64,000 nt of DNA from UBA6120 sp035361955 (GTDB lineage Bacteria > Bacillota_I > Bacilli_A > RFN20 > CAG-826): NCBI GenBank assembly GCA_035361955.1, contig DAOSDC010000001.1, forward strand, positions 1 through 64,000, written 5' to 3'. Positions 9,401 through 16,631 of the stretch are shown here, one piece after another. The first letter of the stretch is position 1. Every line of letters starts with the position of its first letter. Both the position numbers and the translations under genes were made by a program. The notes beneath the pieces were generated by a model. That model was not told where the DNA came from. It saw nothing but the letters and a program-made list of their open reading frames with translations, and did no database searches.

Positions 9401-10186
9401 GTGGAATTCATTAAATTCAATAAACAAACAAATCTAACTAATGGCGAACGGCAACCGACTATAAATCGACAGTTGCTTTTGTTTGGTGTCGGCTGGTTGG
9501 GCCTTAATGGCATCGCCTTGGTCGTGTCTTTATTAATTAGATCTTATCTAGCGACGATATACACCGATCCAGTCGCTTTGGCTGCTGCGTTGCGTCATAT
9601 CAGCTTTAGCGCTTCGGTCAACATCATCTCATATGCCATCCTGTTGGCAATCCTTGGAATCATGGCCTTCGAAACGACCAAAAAATTTCTCGCGACTTTT
9701 TATAATCTCAGCAATATTGTTAAAGGTATTGGTTATGGTGGCCTTGTGTTATTAGCGGGAATGACCCTTAATGTCATCTATTTGGTTTTCAAGGTACAAC
9801 TGAGCGATAACGCCAACGAATCAACAATCACGACGATTATGAAAAATTACCCGCTGTTCTCATTTTTCGCATTTGTAATCGCTGGGCCAATTTGTGAGGA
9901 ATTAACTTACCGACTCGGTTTGTTCGGCCTCCTTAACCGCATCAATCGCTATGTCGCTTATGGCATCACCTTTGTATTCTTCGGATTGATACATTTTGAT
10001 TTCGAAACGACTAATTTGATCAACGAATTGTTAAATCTTCCTTTCTATTTGATTGCCGGCTTACTATTTTGCTACATTTACGAAAAGCAAGGTTTAGCTG
10101 TGGCCACATACGCTCACATTACCAACAACCTTGCATCATTTCTCGTCTCTATCTTTAGCACCGACGTTTTAATAAGGATGATTTAA
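9401..10186 (+). CDS. CPBP family intramembrane metalloprotease (Abi/CAAX-like)
   Basis: A 261-residue polytopic membrane protein with the CPBP signature in order: EELTYR at residues 166-171 (E166, E167, R171), FGLIHFD with H198, and YAHITNN with H239. These are the presumed zinc or glutamate/histidine catalytic residues of type II CAAX-prenyl-endopeptidase-like proteins. The start is GTG at 9401; no good Shine-Dalgarno is visible and no other in-frame start lies near. It heads a tight set with the TraX-like gene (1 nt gap) and thioredoxin (12 nt gap). Members have roles ranging from bacteriocin immunity to protein processing, so the substrate here is open. The divergent gap 9291-9400 to the giant gene must hold both promoters. 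Confidence 0.85.
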   Translation: MEFIKFNKQTNLTNGERQPTINRQLLLFGVGWLGLNGIALVVSLLIRSYLATIYTDPVALAAALRHISFSASVNIISYAILLAILGIMAFETTKKFLATFYNLSNIVKGIGYGGLVLLAGMTLNVIYLVFKVQLSDNANESTITTIMKNYPLFSFFAFVIAGPICEELTYRLGLFGLLNRINRYVAYGITFVFFGLIHFDFETTNLINELLNLPFYLIAGLLFCYIYEKQGLAVATYAHITNNLASFLVSIFSTDVLIRMI

Positions 10187-10187
10187 C

Positions 10188-11027
10188 ATGTTAAGAAAAC
10201 CATTTGCATTCGACAGTTTTCATTTAAAACTAATTGCCTTGATTACGATGGCGATCGATCACACAGGCGTTATCATCGTGGCCGCGTTTTGGCCTGGTTC
10301 TATCGCGTATAGTCTGCTTCGAATTATTGGTCGTATAGCTTTTCCGTTATTCGCATTCATGATTGCCGAAGGGATTATCCATAGCAAAAAGCCACTCTTT
10401 TATCTGCTGCGCCTTTTGCTCATGGGCGTTTTTGTCGGTGTTGCTATTTATGTGGTCAACGACTTCCTCGGTATCAGCGTTTTGGCAGGAAATATTTTCA
10501 TTGACTTATTACTTGGAGGTGCCATCGTCTACGGACTAAAGCAAAAAGGCTTCTTCAAACTGACGGCGCTTCTACCACTTGGTCTTGCCTTCACGCTTCA
10601 CTTTTTAACACTGCCTTCACCCTTGAAACCCGATTATCAAATGTATGGGATCACGATGATTGTCGGTTTCTACCTTGTCAGGCAATTCGCCAACTGGCAA
10701 TTGCGACGGCAAACCGAAAAATATGGGGTCAGTTTTATTGGTTTTACATTAACGCCTCAATACCAACAACAACTCAATCTATACTCGAGCATTTGGCTAC
10801 TAACTATTAACTTACTTTGGTATATTATTTCATTGATCGACAGTTCATTGATCAACATTGCCATGGGAGCCCAAACCTACGCTTTTATGGCCGCGATATT
10901 CATCTACGCATACACGGGAAAACGCGGTTATAATAAGTTATGGTTCCAATATGGAAGTTATGCTTTCTACCCGCTCCATTTCGTTGTCTTGTACGGTATT
11001 TATGAACTGATCGCCCTAATAATGTAG
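10188..11027 (+). CDS. TraX family membrane protein
   Basis: 279 residues with about eight hydrophobic segments. The N-terminal part FHLKLIALITMAIDHTG (residues 11-27), followed by RIIGRIAFPLFAFMIAEG, is the conserved core of the TraX family. TraX was named for F-pilin N-acetylation, but chromosomal members in Bacillota are widespread and not tied to conjugation; they belong to a larger group of membrane acyltransferases. No conjugation gene is nearby, so a pilin role is unlikely. The gene begins 1 nt after the CPBP stop and is followed 12 nt later by thioredoxin, so the three are probably co-transcribed. Confidence 0.85.
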   Translation: MLRKPFAFDSFHLKLIALITMAIDHTGVIIVAAFWPGSIAYSLLRIIGRIAFPLFAFMIAEGIIHSKKPLFYLLRLLLMGVFVGVAIYVVNDFLGISVLAGNIFIDLLLGGAIVYGLKQKGFFKLTALLPLGLAFTLHFLTLPSPLKPDYQMYGITMIVGFYLVRQFANWQLRRQTEKYGVSFIGFTLTPQYQQQLNLYSSIWLLTINLLWYIISLIDSSLINIAMGAQTYAFMAAIFIYAYTGKRGYNKLWFQYGSYAFYPLHFVVLYGIYELIALIM

Positions 11028-11039
11028 GAGGAAAACAAA

Positions 11040-11348
11040 ATGATTATTAAAGTCCAAAACGCCCAAGAATTTCGTAGCATCATCAAAGAAGGCAAAGTAC
11101 TCGTCGATTTTTACGCCGACTGGTGTGGACCATGCAAAATGCAAGGACCGGTGCTTGAACAATACGATGCCGGTTCACCAAAAGCCAAAGTCGTCAAATT
11201 AAACGTCGACATGCTGCCAGAACTAGCTGGTGAGTACGGGGTCTTTTCGATCCCAACGCTGATTCTTTTTGTCAATGGCAAAGAAGCGGCGAAAAACGTG
11301 GGATTTCTACCTCTCGCACCACTTACGCGCTTCATTGACAGCCACTAA
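11040..11348 (+). CDS. trxA: Thioredoxin
   Basis: A 102-residue single-domain thioredoxin with the canonical active site WCGPCK (C29, C32) and the cis-proline loop SIPT (P72). It reduces cytoplasmic disulfides with electrons from thioredoxin reductase, which is not in the window. A strong GGAGG site lies upstream of ATG. Length is standard and no signal peptide is present. It is the third gene of a probable CPBP-TraX-trxA operon. A weak hairpin (AAAATC/GATTTT, 11347-11362) follows the stop and may act as a terminator. Confidence 0.95.
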   Translation: MIIKVQNAQEFRSIIKEGKVLVDFYADWCGPCKMQGPVLEQYDAGSPKAKVVKLNVDMLPELAGEYGVFSIPTLILFVNGKEAAKNVGFLPLAPLTRFIDSH

Positions 11349-11379
11349 AATCCCGCGATTTTTACGCTCACGCTTTTAA

Positions 11380-11407
11380 TTGACATGATAATAACTTATG
11401 TTATTAT
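11380..11407 (+). promoter_or_regulatory. Promoter of the tRNA-Asp/tRNA-Gly pair, with an inverted repeat in it
   Basis: A perfect -35 TTGACA at 11380-11385 and a -10 TATTAT at 11402-11407 are separated by 16 nt. The spacer and -10 together form an inverted repeat, ATAATAAC-TTAT-GTTATTAT (11388-11407). The predicted start is near 11414, about 19 nt before the tRNA. Confidence 0.65.
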
Positions 11408-11432
11408 TTATGTTGCGATTTGAGTGTCGCAT

Positions 11433-11508
11433 GGATCAGTGGTGTAGCGGTTAACATGCCTCCCTGTCACGGAGGAGATCGCGGGTTCGATCCCCGTCTG
11501 ATCCGCCA
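11433..11508 (+). tRNA. tRNA-Asp (GTC)
   Basis: A 76-nt cloverleaf with acceptor stem GGATCAG/CTGATCC, discriminator G and an encoded CCA end (11506-11508). The anticodon GTC is at 11466-11468 in a seven-base loop, and the T arm GCGGG-TTCGATC-CCCGT is intact. It is followed 4 nt later by tRNA-Gly, so both are processed from one transcript. The 320-nt gene-free interval 11349-11668 holds this promoter, the two tRNAs and a terminator; I see nothing else. Confidence 0.97.
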
Positions 11509-11512
11509 TGGT

Positions 11513-11586
11513 GCAGGTGTAGTTCAATGGTAGAACATTAGCCTTCCAAGCTAATTACGCGGGTTCGATTCCCGTCACCTGCTCCA
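11513..11586 (+). tRNA. tRNA-Gly (TCC)
   Basis: A 74-nt cloverleaf with acceptor stem GCAGGTG/CACCTGC, discriminator T and encoded CCA (11584-11586). The anticodon TCC is at 11545-11547 between TTAGC and GCTAA stem arms. It shares the tRNA-Asp transcript and is followed by an intrinsic terminator at 11621. Confidence 0.97.
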
Positions 11587-11620
11587 TTTTCATGAAAATC
11601 TCTGTGATGATATTAAGAAG

Positions 11621-11649
11621 CCCGGTTCCTTGCTAAAACCGGGTTTTTT
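11621..11649 (+). terminator. Intrinsic terminator after the tRNA pair
   Basis: A seven-base-pair stem CCCGGTT/AACCGGG with a nine-base loop is followed by six T residues (11644-11649). Confidence 0.85.
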
Positions 11650-11668
11650 CATTAACAATCGATAATTA

Positions 11669-12439
11669 TTATCTTTGCTTATGTTTACGAATTAACTCGA
11701 GTATTTTATGTTTCATCGCTTGATTGATTTGGTAGTGATTGTCCAACCAACCCAGAATGCGTTCGGCCACGATTAAACTTTGATCGTAACCTAACAAGAA
11801 TGTGGATAACTCGCGGGCAAAGTTAGGGTACCGTGACTCAAATCGTCGTCCAACGTTAAATGAGTCACCATCAATATTTGCTGTGGCATGATTGTCGCGA
11901 GCCATTAGTTCGAGCACATGTCCGAATGCGTAACTTTGAATCGAGTGGTAGGCTGATAGTTTTTCGCCCCGATGGTATCTTCCCACACCAACATACAAAT
12001 TCGTCAACGCTTCGCCGAGATGATAGTCTCGATCATTATCAACGAGATTTACTTGTTTGGGAACTGGTTCGCAGATGCTGACGTCAAAACCCGGCTTTGC
12101 CCAAACGATTTTCCCTCGTGAAAACGGAATGTTGCTTAATTCATCAGGTTCAAATACCGCAAATTCGCAAAATACATCATCTTCATATAGTAATTTGTAT
12201 CCGTCAATCGTGTTTCGAAAATAGAAGGCGACCGGAGCAATTTGGGTGAGCCACGCAATATTTGATAAATATTCTTGCTTAAATCCTGCTTCGCAGATTA
12301 CGAAAAAATCGAGATCTGAATACTCGTCAATCCGATGGCGCTCGATTCCCGAGGAGCCCAGCGCCAATAACGCTAGGCCATGGTCTGAGTTCTCGATCGC
12401 GCGGCCTATTTCAGTCAGTCTCTTCAAAAGTTTATTCAT
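11669..12439 (-). CDS. Nucleotidyltransferase-domain protein, distantly like lincosamide nucleotidyltransferases
   Basis: 256 residues. The N-terminal nucleotidyltransferase fold shows the GS motif at 28-30 (LGSSGIERHRIDEYSDLDFF) and the two metal-binding acidic residues D42 and D44. The rest is helical. The overall layout (GSx10-12SDxD, then a segment like APVAFYF, then a helical half near 256 residues) recalls the Lnu(B)/Lnu(F) group, but I cannot claim an antibiotic substrate from motifs. ATG has AAAGGAT upstream. It is convergent with the tRNA operon and divergent from rdgB. It stands alone, so context does not help to name the substrate. Confidence 0.7.
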   Translation of the reverse strand: MNKLLKRLTEIGRAIENSDHGLALLALGSSGIERHRIDEYSDLDFFVICEAGFKQEYLSNIAWLTQIAPVAFYFRNTIDGYKLLYEDDVFCEFAVFEPDELSNIPFSRGKIVWAKPGFDVSICEPVPKQVNLVDNDRDYHLGEALTNLYVGVGRYHRGEKLSAYHSIQSYAFGHVLELMARDNHATANIDGDSFNVGRRFESRYPNFARELSTFLLGYDQSLIVAERILGWLDNHYQINQAMKHKILELIRKHKQR

Positions 12440-12590
12440 GATTCATCCTTTGATTAATACAAACCGGTTCTTTTTCATATTATCGCTTTCAATTAATTTT
12501 TGATCGTCGGACTTAAAACTATTAAATAATTATTTGATAATTCAAATATTTCTAGCAGTTGATAATTTTAGTTAACTCTCCACGAAAAAA

Positions 12591-12627
12591 TATAATGTTG
12601 TTTCTACAACGGCTTTTTGTTTATTAT
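12591..12627 (+). promoter_or_regulatory. Candidate -10 elements upstream of rdgB
   Basis: A perfect TATAAT at 12591-12596 would give a leader of about 33 nt; a second -10-like TATTAT at 12622-12627 lies 8 nt before the ATG and would give a leaderless mRNA. No convincing -35 accompanies either. The interval 12440-12635 is AT-rich and otherwise shows nothing. Confidence 0.35.
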
Positions 12628-12635
12628 TAAGAAGT

Positions 12636-13247
12636 ATGGATTTTGAAGTTATCGTCGCCACGACCAGTGAAGACAAAATGCGGGAGTTCCGTCATTTTTT
12701 CGATGGTTACTCAATTGAACTAGCTTCAATGAAAGATATTAACCTTAGTTTACCGATTGCCGAAACCGGCTCTTCTTTTCTTGATAACGCTTTGATTAAG
12801 GCGCGAGCCGTCGCCCGTTATGTGAACAAACCTGTACTGGCCGATGATTCCGGTTTACAAATCGAGGCCCTTGGTGGGTTTCCCGGCGTCAAGTCAGCGC
12901 GATTCATGGCTGGGTCCAATTATATCGAAAAAATGGGGGCTATCTTAAAAATGATGGAACCCTATAAAAATCGTCGCGCTCAATTCAGTTGTACGCTCGT
13001 TCTCATGCATCCAAATGGTGACTATCGCATTTTCATCGGCACGGCCAGCGGCATCATTACCGAGCGCATCGAAGGCGAGAACGGGTTTGGCTACGATCCG
13101 ATTTTCCGTTCTGATGAACTCGGAAAAAGCTTTGGAGAAGCGACTTTGGAAGAAAAGCATCGCTGCTCGCATCGGGGAAAAGCCGTCGATAAAGCCATTC
13201 AGTGCATGATTACCACTTGTCTTATTCGGAAACGAAACTCCAAATGA
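12636..13247 (+). CDS. rdgB: XTP/dITP diphosphatase (RdgB/HAM1 family)
   Basis: 203 residues of the HAM1 family, which hydrolyses non-canonical purine triphosphates (ITP, dITP, XTP) to monophosphates and keeps them out of DNA and RNA. The N-terminal VATTSEDKMREF (residues 7-18) is the family's nucleotide-binding start, ADDSGLQIEALGGFPG (69-84) carries the catalytic acidic pair D70/D71, and FGYDPIF is in the second half with the SHRGKA end. The ribosome site is poor (AAGAAG one base before ATG), which may mean a very short leader. It is a single gene, convergent with eno and sharing a terminator hairpin. Confidence 0.93.
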   Translation: MDFEVIVATTSEDKMREFRHFFDGYSIELASMKDINLSLPIAETGSSFLDNALIKARAVARYVNKPVLADDSGLQIEALGGFPGVKSARFMAGSNYIEKMGAILKMMEPYKNRRAQFSCTLVLMHPNGDYRIFIGTASGIITERIEGENGFGYDPIFRSDELGKSFGEATLEEKHRCSHRGKAVDKAIQCMITTCLIRKRNSK

Positions 13248-13277
13248 AAATGAGCCGGATGACCAGCTCATTTTTTT
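13247..13277. terminator. Shared terminator between rdgB and eno
   Basis: An AATGAGC/GCTCATT stem (about 13249-13272) has seven T residues on the plus side and an A-rich left flank that gives a T-rich tail on the minus side. It can end both convergent transcripts, more strongly on the plus strand. Confidence 0.75.
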
Positions 13278-13283
13278 ATTAAG

Positions 13284-14576
13284 TTATTTAATCTTCTTGA
13301 ATGTTTGCTTGCCAAGGAATACGGCTGTTTCGCCAAGTTCGTCTTCGATGCGAATCAGTTGATTGTATTTGGCGATGCGATCGGTCCGGCTCATTGATCC
13401 AGTCTTAATTTGGCCGGCGTTCATGGCCACGGCAAGATCCGCAATCGTCGTATCCTCAGTTTCGCCCGAACGGTGGGAAATAACGGTTGTATAACCGGCC
13501 CGATGTCCCATTGAAATGGCGTCTAAGGTTTCTGTCAGCGTGCCGATTTGGTTAACTTTAACTAAAATGGAATTGGCGATACCTCGTTCAATCCCTTGTT
13601 TGAATATCGTTGGATTGGTCACGAAAATGTCGTCACCGACGATTTGGATGCAGTTTCCTAGCTTCGCGGTCATTTTTTCCCAGCCATCCCAATCTTTTTC
13701 TCCAAGACCATCTTCGATGGAAATAATCGGGAATTTGGTAATTAACCGTTCATACCAAGCAATCATCTCATCGGTCGTCTTAATGCCTTCTTTGCTCTTT
13801 TTCAGATCGTAAACTTTTTTGTCTTCGTCATAGAATTCACTAGCAGCGACATCAAGCGCAATAAAGACATCTTTGCCGGGTTCGTAACCGGCTTTTTTGA
13901 TTGCTTCGACAATGACTTCGATGGCTGCTTCGTTACTTGGTAAATTCGGAGCAAATCCGCCTTCGTCACCAACAGCGGTTATATGGCCTTTATCTTTAAG
14001 AACTTTCTTTAAGTTATGGAATATTTCGGCGCCCCAACGAATCGCTTCTTTGAACGAAGCGGCACCTAGTGGCATAATCATGAATTCTTGAAAATCGACG
14101 GAGCTGTCGGCGTGACTACCGCCATTGATGACGTTCATCATGGGGACGGGCAACACCTTGGCATTGACGCCACCTAAATAGCGATATAACGGCATTCCAT
14201 AAAAATCAGCCGCCGCTCTTGCGCAAGCAAGTGAGACGCCAAGCATGGCATTGGCGCCGAGTTTCGATTTAAACGGTGTCCCATCAAGTTGCAGTAAGTA
14301 TTGGTCAATGGCGACTTGGTCGTCGACGTACATCCCTAAAAGTTCAGGGGCAATAACATCGTTGACATTTTCAACCGCCTTTTGAACGCCTTTGCCGAGA
14401 AAGCGCGTCTTGTCGCCATCGCGCAGTTCAAGCGCTTCACGTTCGCCGGTGCTGGCTCCGCTTGGGACAATTGCGCGCCCAAACGCGCCCGAATCAGTCG
14501 TTACTTCGACTTCAATCGTCGGATTGCCGCGCGAATCAATGACTTCACGGGCGTAGACATCAGTAATGATTGGCAT
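13284..14576 (-). CDS. eno: Enolase
   Basis: 430 residues, standard length. Enolase interconverts 2-phosphoglycerate and phosphoenolpyruvate in glycolysis. All key positions can be read: the mobile loop SGASTGEREALELRDGD (39-55), DEGGFAP with E205, Mg ligands D242, E288 and D315, catalytic K340 in ILVKVNQIGT, and SHRSGETED (367-375). ATG follows a GGAGG ribosome site. It is a single gene with its own promoter (14598-14625). No other glycolytic gene is adjacent, unlike the gap-pgk-tpi-pgm-eno cluster of many Bacillota. Confidence 0.98.
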   Translation of the reverse strand: MPIITDVYAREVIDSRGNPTIEVEVTTDSGAFGRAIVPSGASTGEREALELRDGDKTRFLGKGVQKAVENVNDVIAPELLGMYVDDQVAIDQYLLQLDGTPFKSKLGANAMLGVSLACARAAADFYGMPLYRYLGGVNAKVLPVPMMNVINGGSHADSSVDFQEFMIMPLGAASFKEAIRWGAEIFHNLKKVLKDKGHITAVGDEGGFAPNLPSNEAAIEVIVEAIKKAGYEPGKDVFIALDVAASEFYDEDKKVYDLKKSKEGIKTTDEMIAWYERLITKFPIISIEDGLGEKDWDGWEKMTAKLGNCIQIVGDDIFVTNPTIFKQGIERGIANSILVKVNQIGTLTETLDAISMGHRAGYTTVISHRSGETEDTTIADLAVAMNAGQIKTGSMSRTDRIAKYNQLIRIEDELGETAVFLGKQTFKKIK

Positions 14577-14597
14577 ATATATTCCTCCATTTGGCTA

Positions 14598-14625
14598 TTT
14601 ATAATCCGTTGTTATTTTATAACAA
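14598..14625 (-). promoter_or_regulatory. Enolase promoter with an overlapping inverted repeat
   Basis: On the minus strand, -35 TTGTTA (14620-14625) and -10 TATAAA (14598-14603) are 16 nt apart. The -35 is part of a perfect inverted repeat TTGTTAT-AAA-ATAACAA (14609-14625), an operator-like arrangement. No known regulator consensus is recognised. Confidence 0.5.
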
Positions 14626-14644
14626 ATGTCTTGTTTATACTATG

Positions 14645-15445
14645 TTATTCGCCCTTTTTTGGCAAATATTGATAAAGGGCGACATTATCTGGCCGTTGGG
14701 AGTAACTAATCATGAAACTCATCGTTTGCTCGTGCATTAGCGCGGCGTTCTCTTTCACGCTTAATTGTGGATTAGGATAGATTGGCGTGCCGATATGTAT
14801 TGTCATTCGCGGGGTCCGGTAGTGCTTCAGCCACCCTCTCGGTTTCCGATAGGTCGTAACCATCGGTACCGCTGGAACGTTGTTGCGGCTTGCGTATTGA
14901 AAGCTCGTAGCTGGGAAAGGTCTGATGCCAGTATAAAATGGCCAAATGTGCGCTTCCGGATAAACGGCAATCGCTTGTTTGTTTTTTAGGGCAATGGTAA
15001 TCGCTTCAAGAAAACTCATGGAACTTTTGACGGTGTCTGGCAATGGCCAAGCTCCCAGTGCTTTGGTAAGGTGCTTGATGAATGGGATCGACACGGCATC
15101 GGGGTGAGCGATAATATATGTTTTGCGCGGACGCGTGACTAGGGCTTGGGGAATGAAGGCATCGTAGTGTGCCGTATGATTGCCATAAAGTATGTAGCCC
15201 GTCTTGATTTTTCGAAGGTGGCTTCGCCCGCTGATTTTGATTCGAAACACGAAAAAATTCGCTAGCGTCAAAAACGGAATGGCGATTAAATACAATAACA
15301 GGAAGCTACCGAGTCGCGCCCAACGATTTTTTAAAAAGTATTGATAATCATCGGCGATTTTTTCGGCATGAATGTTCGTGTTGGCGAAATCATCCTTAAG
15401 CAAATCGTTATAATAAATTATTTTGCCGTAAACGACTTTTTTCAT
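14645..15445 (-). CDS. 1-acyl-sn-glycerol-3-phosphate acyltransferase family protein (PlsC-like)
   Basis: 266 residues with the acyltransferase motif I NHTAHYD (H90-x4-D95) and a motif III-like YPEAHIWPF (E164), where the usual FPEGTR is altered. A hydrophobic segment at about 46-68 anchors it to the membrane. The family transfers an acyl chain to lysophosphatidic acid to make phosphatidic acid, though related members acylate other lipids. Its start overlaps the GT4 gene stop by 4 nt, so translation is coupled. With the upstream glycosyltransferase this points to lipid or glycolipid synthesis. It has no zinc ribbon, unlike the two other PlsC-domain proteins in the window. Confidence 0.85.
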   Translation of the reverse strand: MKKVVYGKIIYYNDLLKDDFANTNIHAEKIADDYQYFLKNRWARLGSFLLLYLIAIPFLTLANFFVFRIKISGRSHLRKIKTGYILYGNHTAHYDAFIPQALVTRPRKTYIIAHPDAVSIPFIKHLTKALGAWPLPDTVKSSMSFLEAITIALKNKQAIAVYPEAHIWPFYTGIRPFPATSFQYASRNNVPAVPMVTTYRKPRGWLKHYRTPRMTIHIGTPIYPNPQLSVKENAALMHEQTMSFMISYSQRPDNVALYQYLPKKGE

Positions 15446-16578
15446 CGAGGTTGTTTGTTTTTAATTGCGTCGGCAAACATTTGCTCCATTTTATCAATGG
15501 ATCCGGAGATCGCAAAGCGTTTCGCGTAACCAATATATTGTTCGGCCGCTTTTTCCTTTTGCTGGGGATGTTCAATCCAATATTCGATTTTTTGTGCCAA
15601 GTCGGTTGGGTGACGATGATCGAATAAATTGAATTTGCTTAATGCAAAGGCGTTGGTGGCTGACTGTGGAGAATCGCTGATGACGGGAACCAGTCCGCAA
15701 CTCATCGCTTCGATACATGAAATGGCTTCAATTTCCGCATCGCTTGGATGGACGTATAAATCGCAATAATTAATGACTTTAACGAGTTCTTCCTTAGGGA
15801 AAAAGTGGATAATCGGAGGATGCGTCAACAATCGTTTGCCTAGGTGTTCAACTGGTTCTTGAAGGGGACCGGCTCCGGCGAATATCAATTGAATATTATC
15901 GCGGTATTTGCAGTGATGAACGGCTTTAATTAAAATATCGTGACGTTTTTCCCTCGAGAAGCGCCCGATAAATAAAATCAGGAATTGATCTTTTAAATGA
16001 TCTGGTTTTGGTTGTCGATTCGGCTTGAATAGCGGAATCACACCGTTACTGATGACATATGTGGGGGCTTCATAGCCATGATCTTTGGCGACATGACTGA
16101 TGAAATTGCTCGGACAGTGAATCGCGTCGACATAACGATACAACACTTTGCGCATCGACCAATAGACTAAATCGTTGGCCCATTTGATGTTTTTCAAAAA
16201 GAAATGGGAAGTAACATTCTCAGCTTGAGTGTGCATGCCAGCGGTCACCGGTATATTAGCAGCCACGCACATCTTAATCGCCGCTTTCCCAAGTGAAAAT
16301 GGGAGCATGATATGAACCACGTCGGCGCCTTCTAGCGCTAATTTCAAAACTCTCTTATCGGCTTTGGCAATCTTAACACCGTTTTTTTCAACATATTTGT
16401 TGAAAATTCCGAAGTTAATCGTCGAAACTTCATAATACCCTGGTTCTTCGGCTTTGTTCGGCGAAATAACTTTGACGTTATGGCCCCTTTGTTTTAGATG
16501 GTTGATTAGACGTTTGGCGGTGATTGTGGTGCCGTTATTTTCCTCGCCGAGGACGTCGCATACGATGGTAATGTTCAA
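15442..16578 (-). CDS. GT4-family glycosyltransferase
   Basis: 378 residues of GT-B fold, family GT4. The N-terminus MNITIVCDVLGEENNGTT is the acceptor-side start, AGMHTQAENVTSH lies near 113-125, the donor-side motif LFIGRFSREKRHDIL is mid-protein and the EX7E motif lies in EIEAISCIEAMSCG near 282-295. This group includes diacylglycerol glucosyltransferases of membrane glycolipid synthesis. Given the overlapping PlsC gene, a glycolipid product is a fair inference, but the sugar and acceptor are unknown. The start is TTG with GGAG 7 nt upstream; no closer ATG fits the conserved N-terminus. Confidence 0.87.
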   Translation of the reverse strand: MNITIVCDVLGEENNGTTITAKRLINHLKQRGHNVKVISPNKAEEPGYYEVSTINFGIFNKYVEKNGVKIAKADKRVLKLALEGADVVHIMLPFSLGKAAIKMCVAANIPVTAGMHTQAENVTSHFFLKNIKWANDLVYWSMRKVLYRYVDAIHCPSNFISHVAKDHGYEAPTYVISNGVIPLFKPNRQPKPDHLKDQFLILFIGRFSREKRHDILIKAVHHCKYRDNIQLIFAGAGPLQEPVEHLGKRLLTHPPIIHFFPKEELVKVINYCDLYVHPSDAEIEAISCIEAMSCGLVPVISDSPQSATNAFALSKFNLFDHRHPTDLAQKIEYWIEHPQQKEKAAEQYIGYAKRFAISGSIDKMEQMFADAIKNKQPR

Positions 16579-16631
16579 AAAATTGCTCCAAATGTATTAT
16601 TGATATTTGCAGTTAATAATGAAATTGTTGC

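Noticed and set aside
11040..11348. TraX and thioredoxin as part of a conjugative or mobile element
   Set aside because: No relaxase, coupling protein, integrase or repeats nearby; TraX-like genes are common on Bacillota chromosomes.
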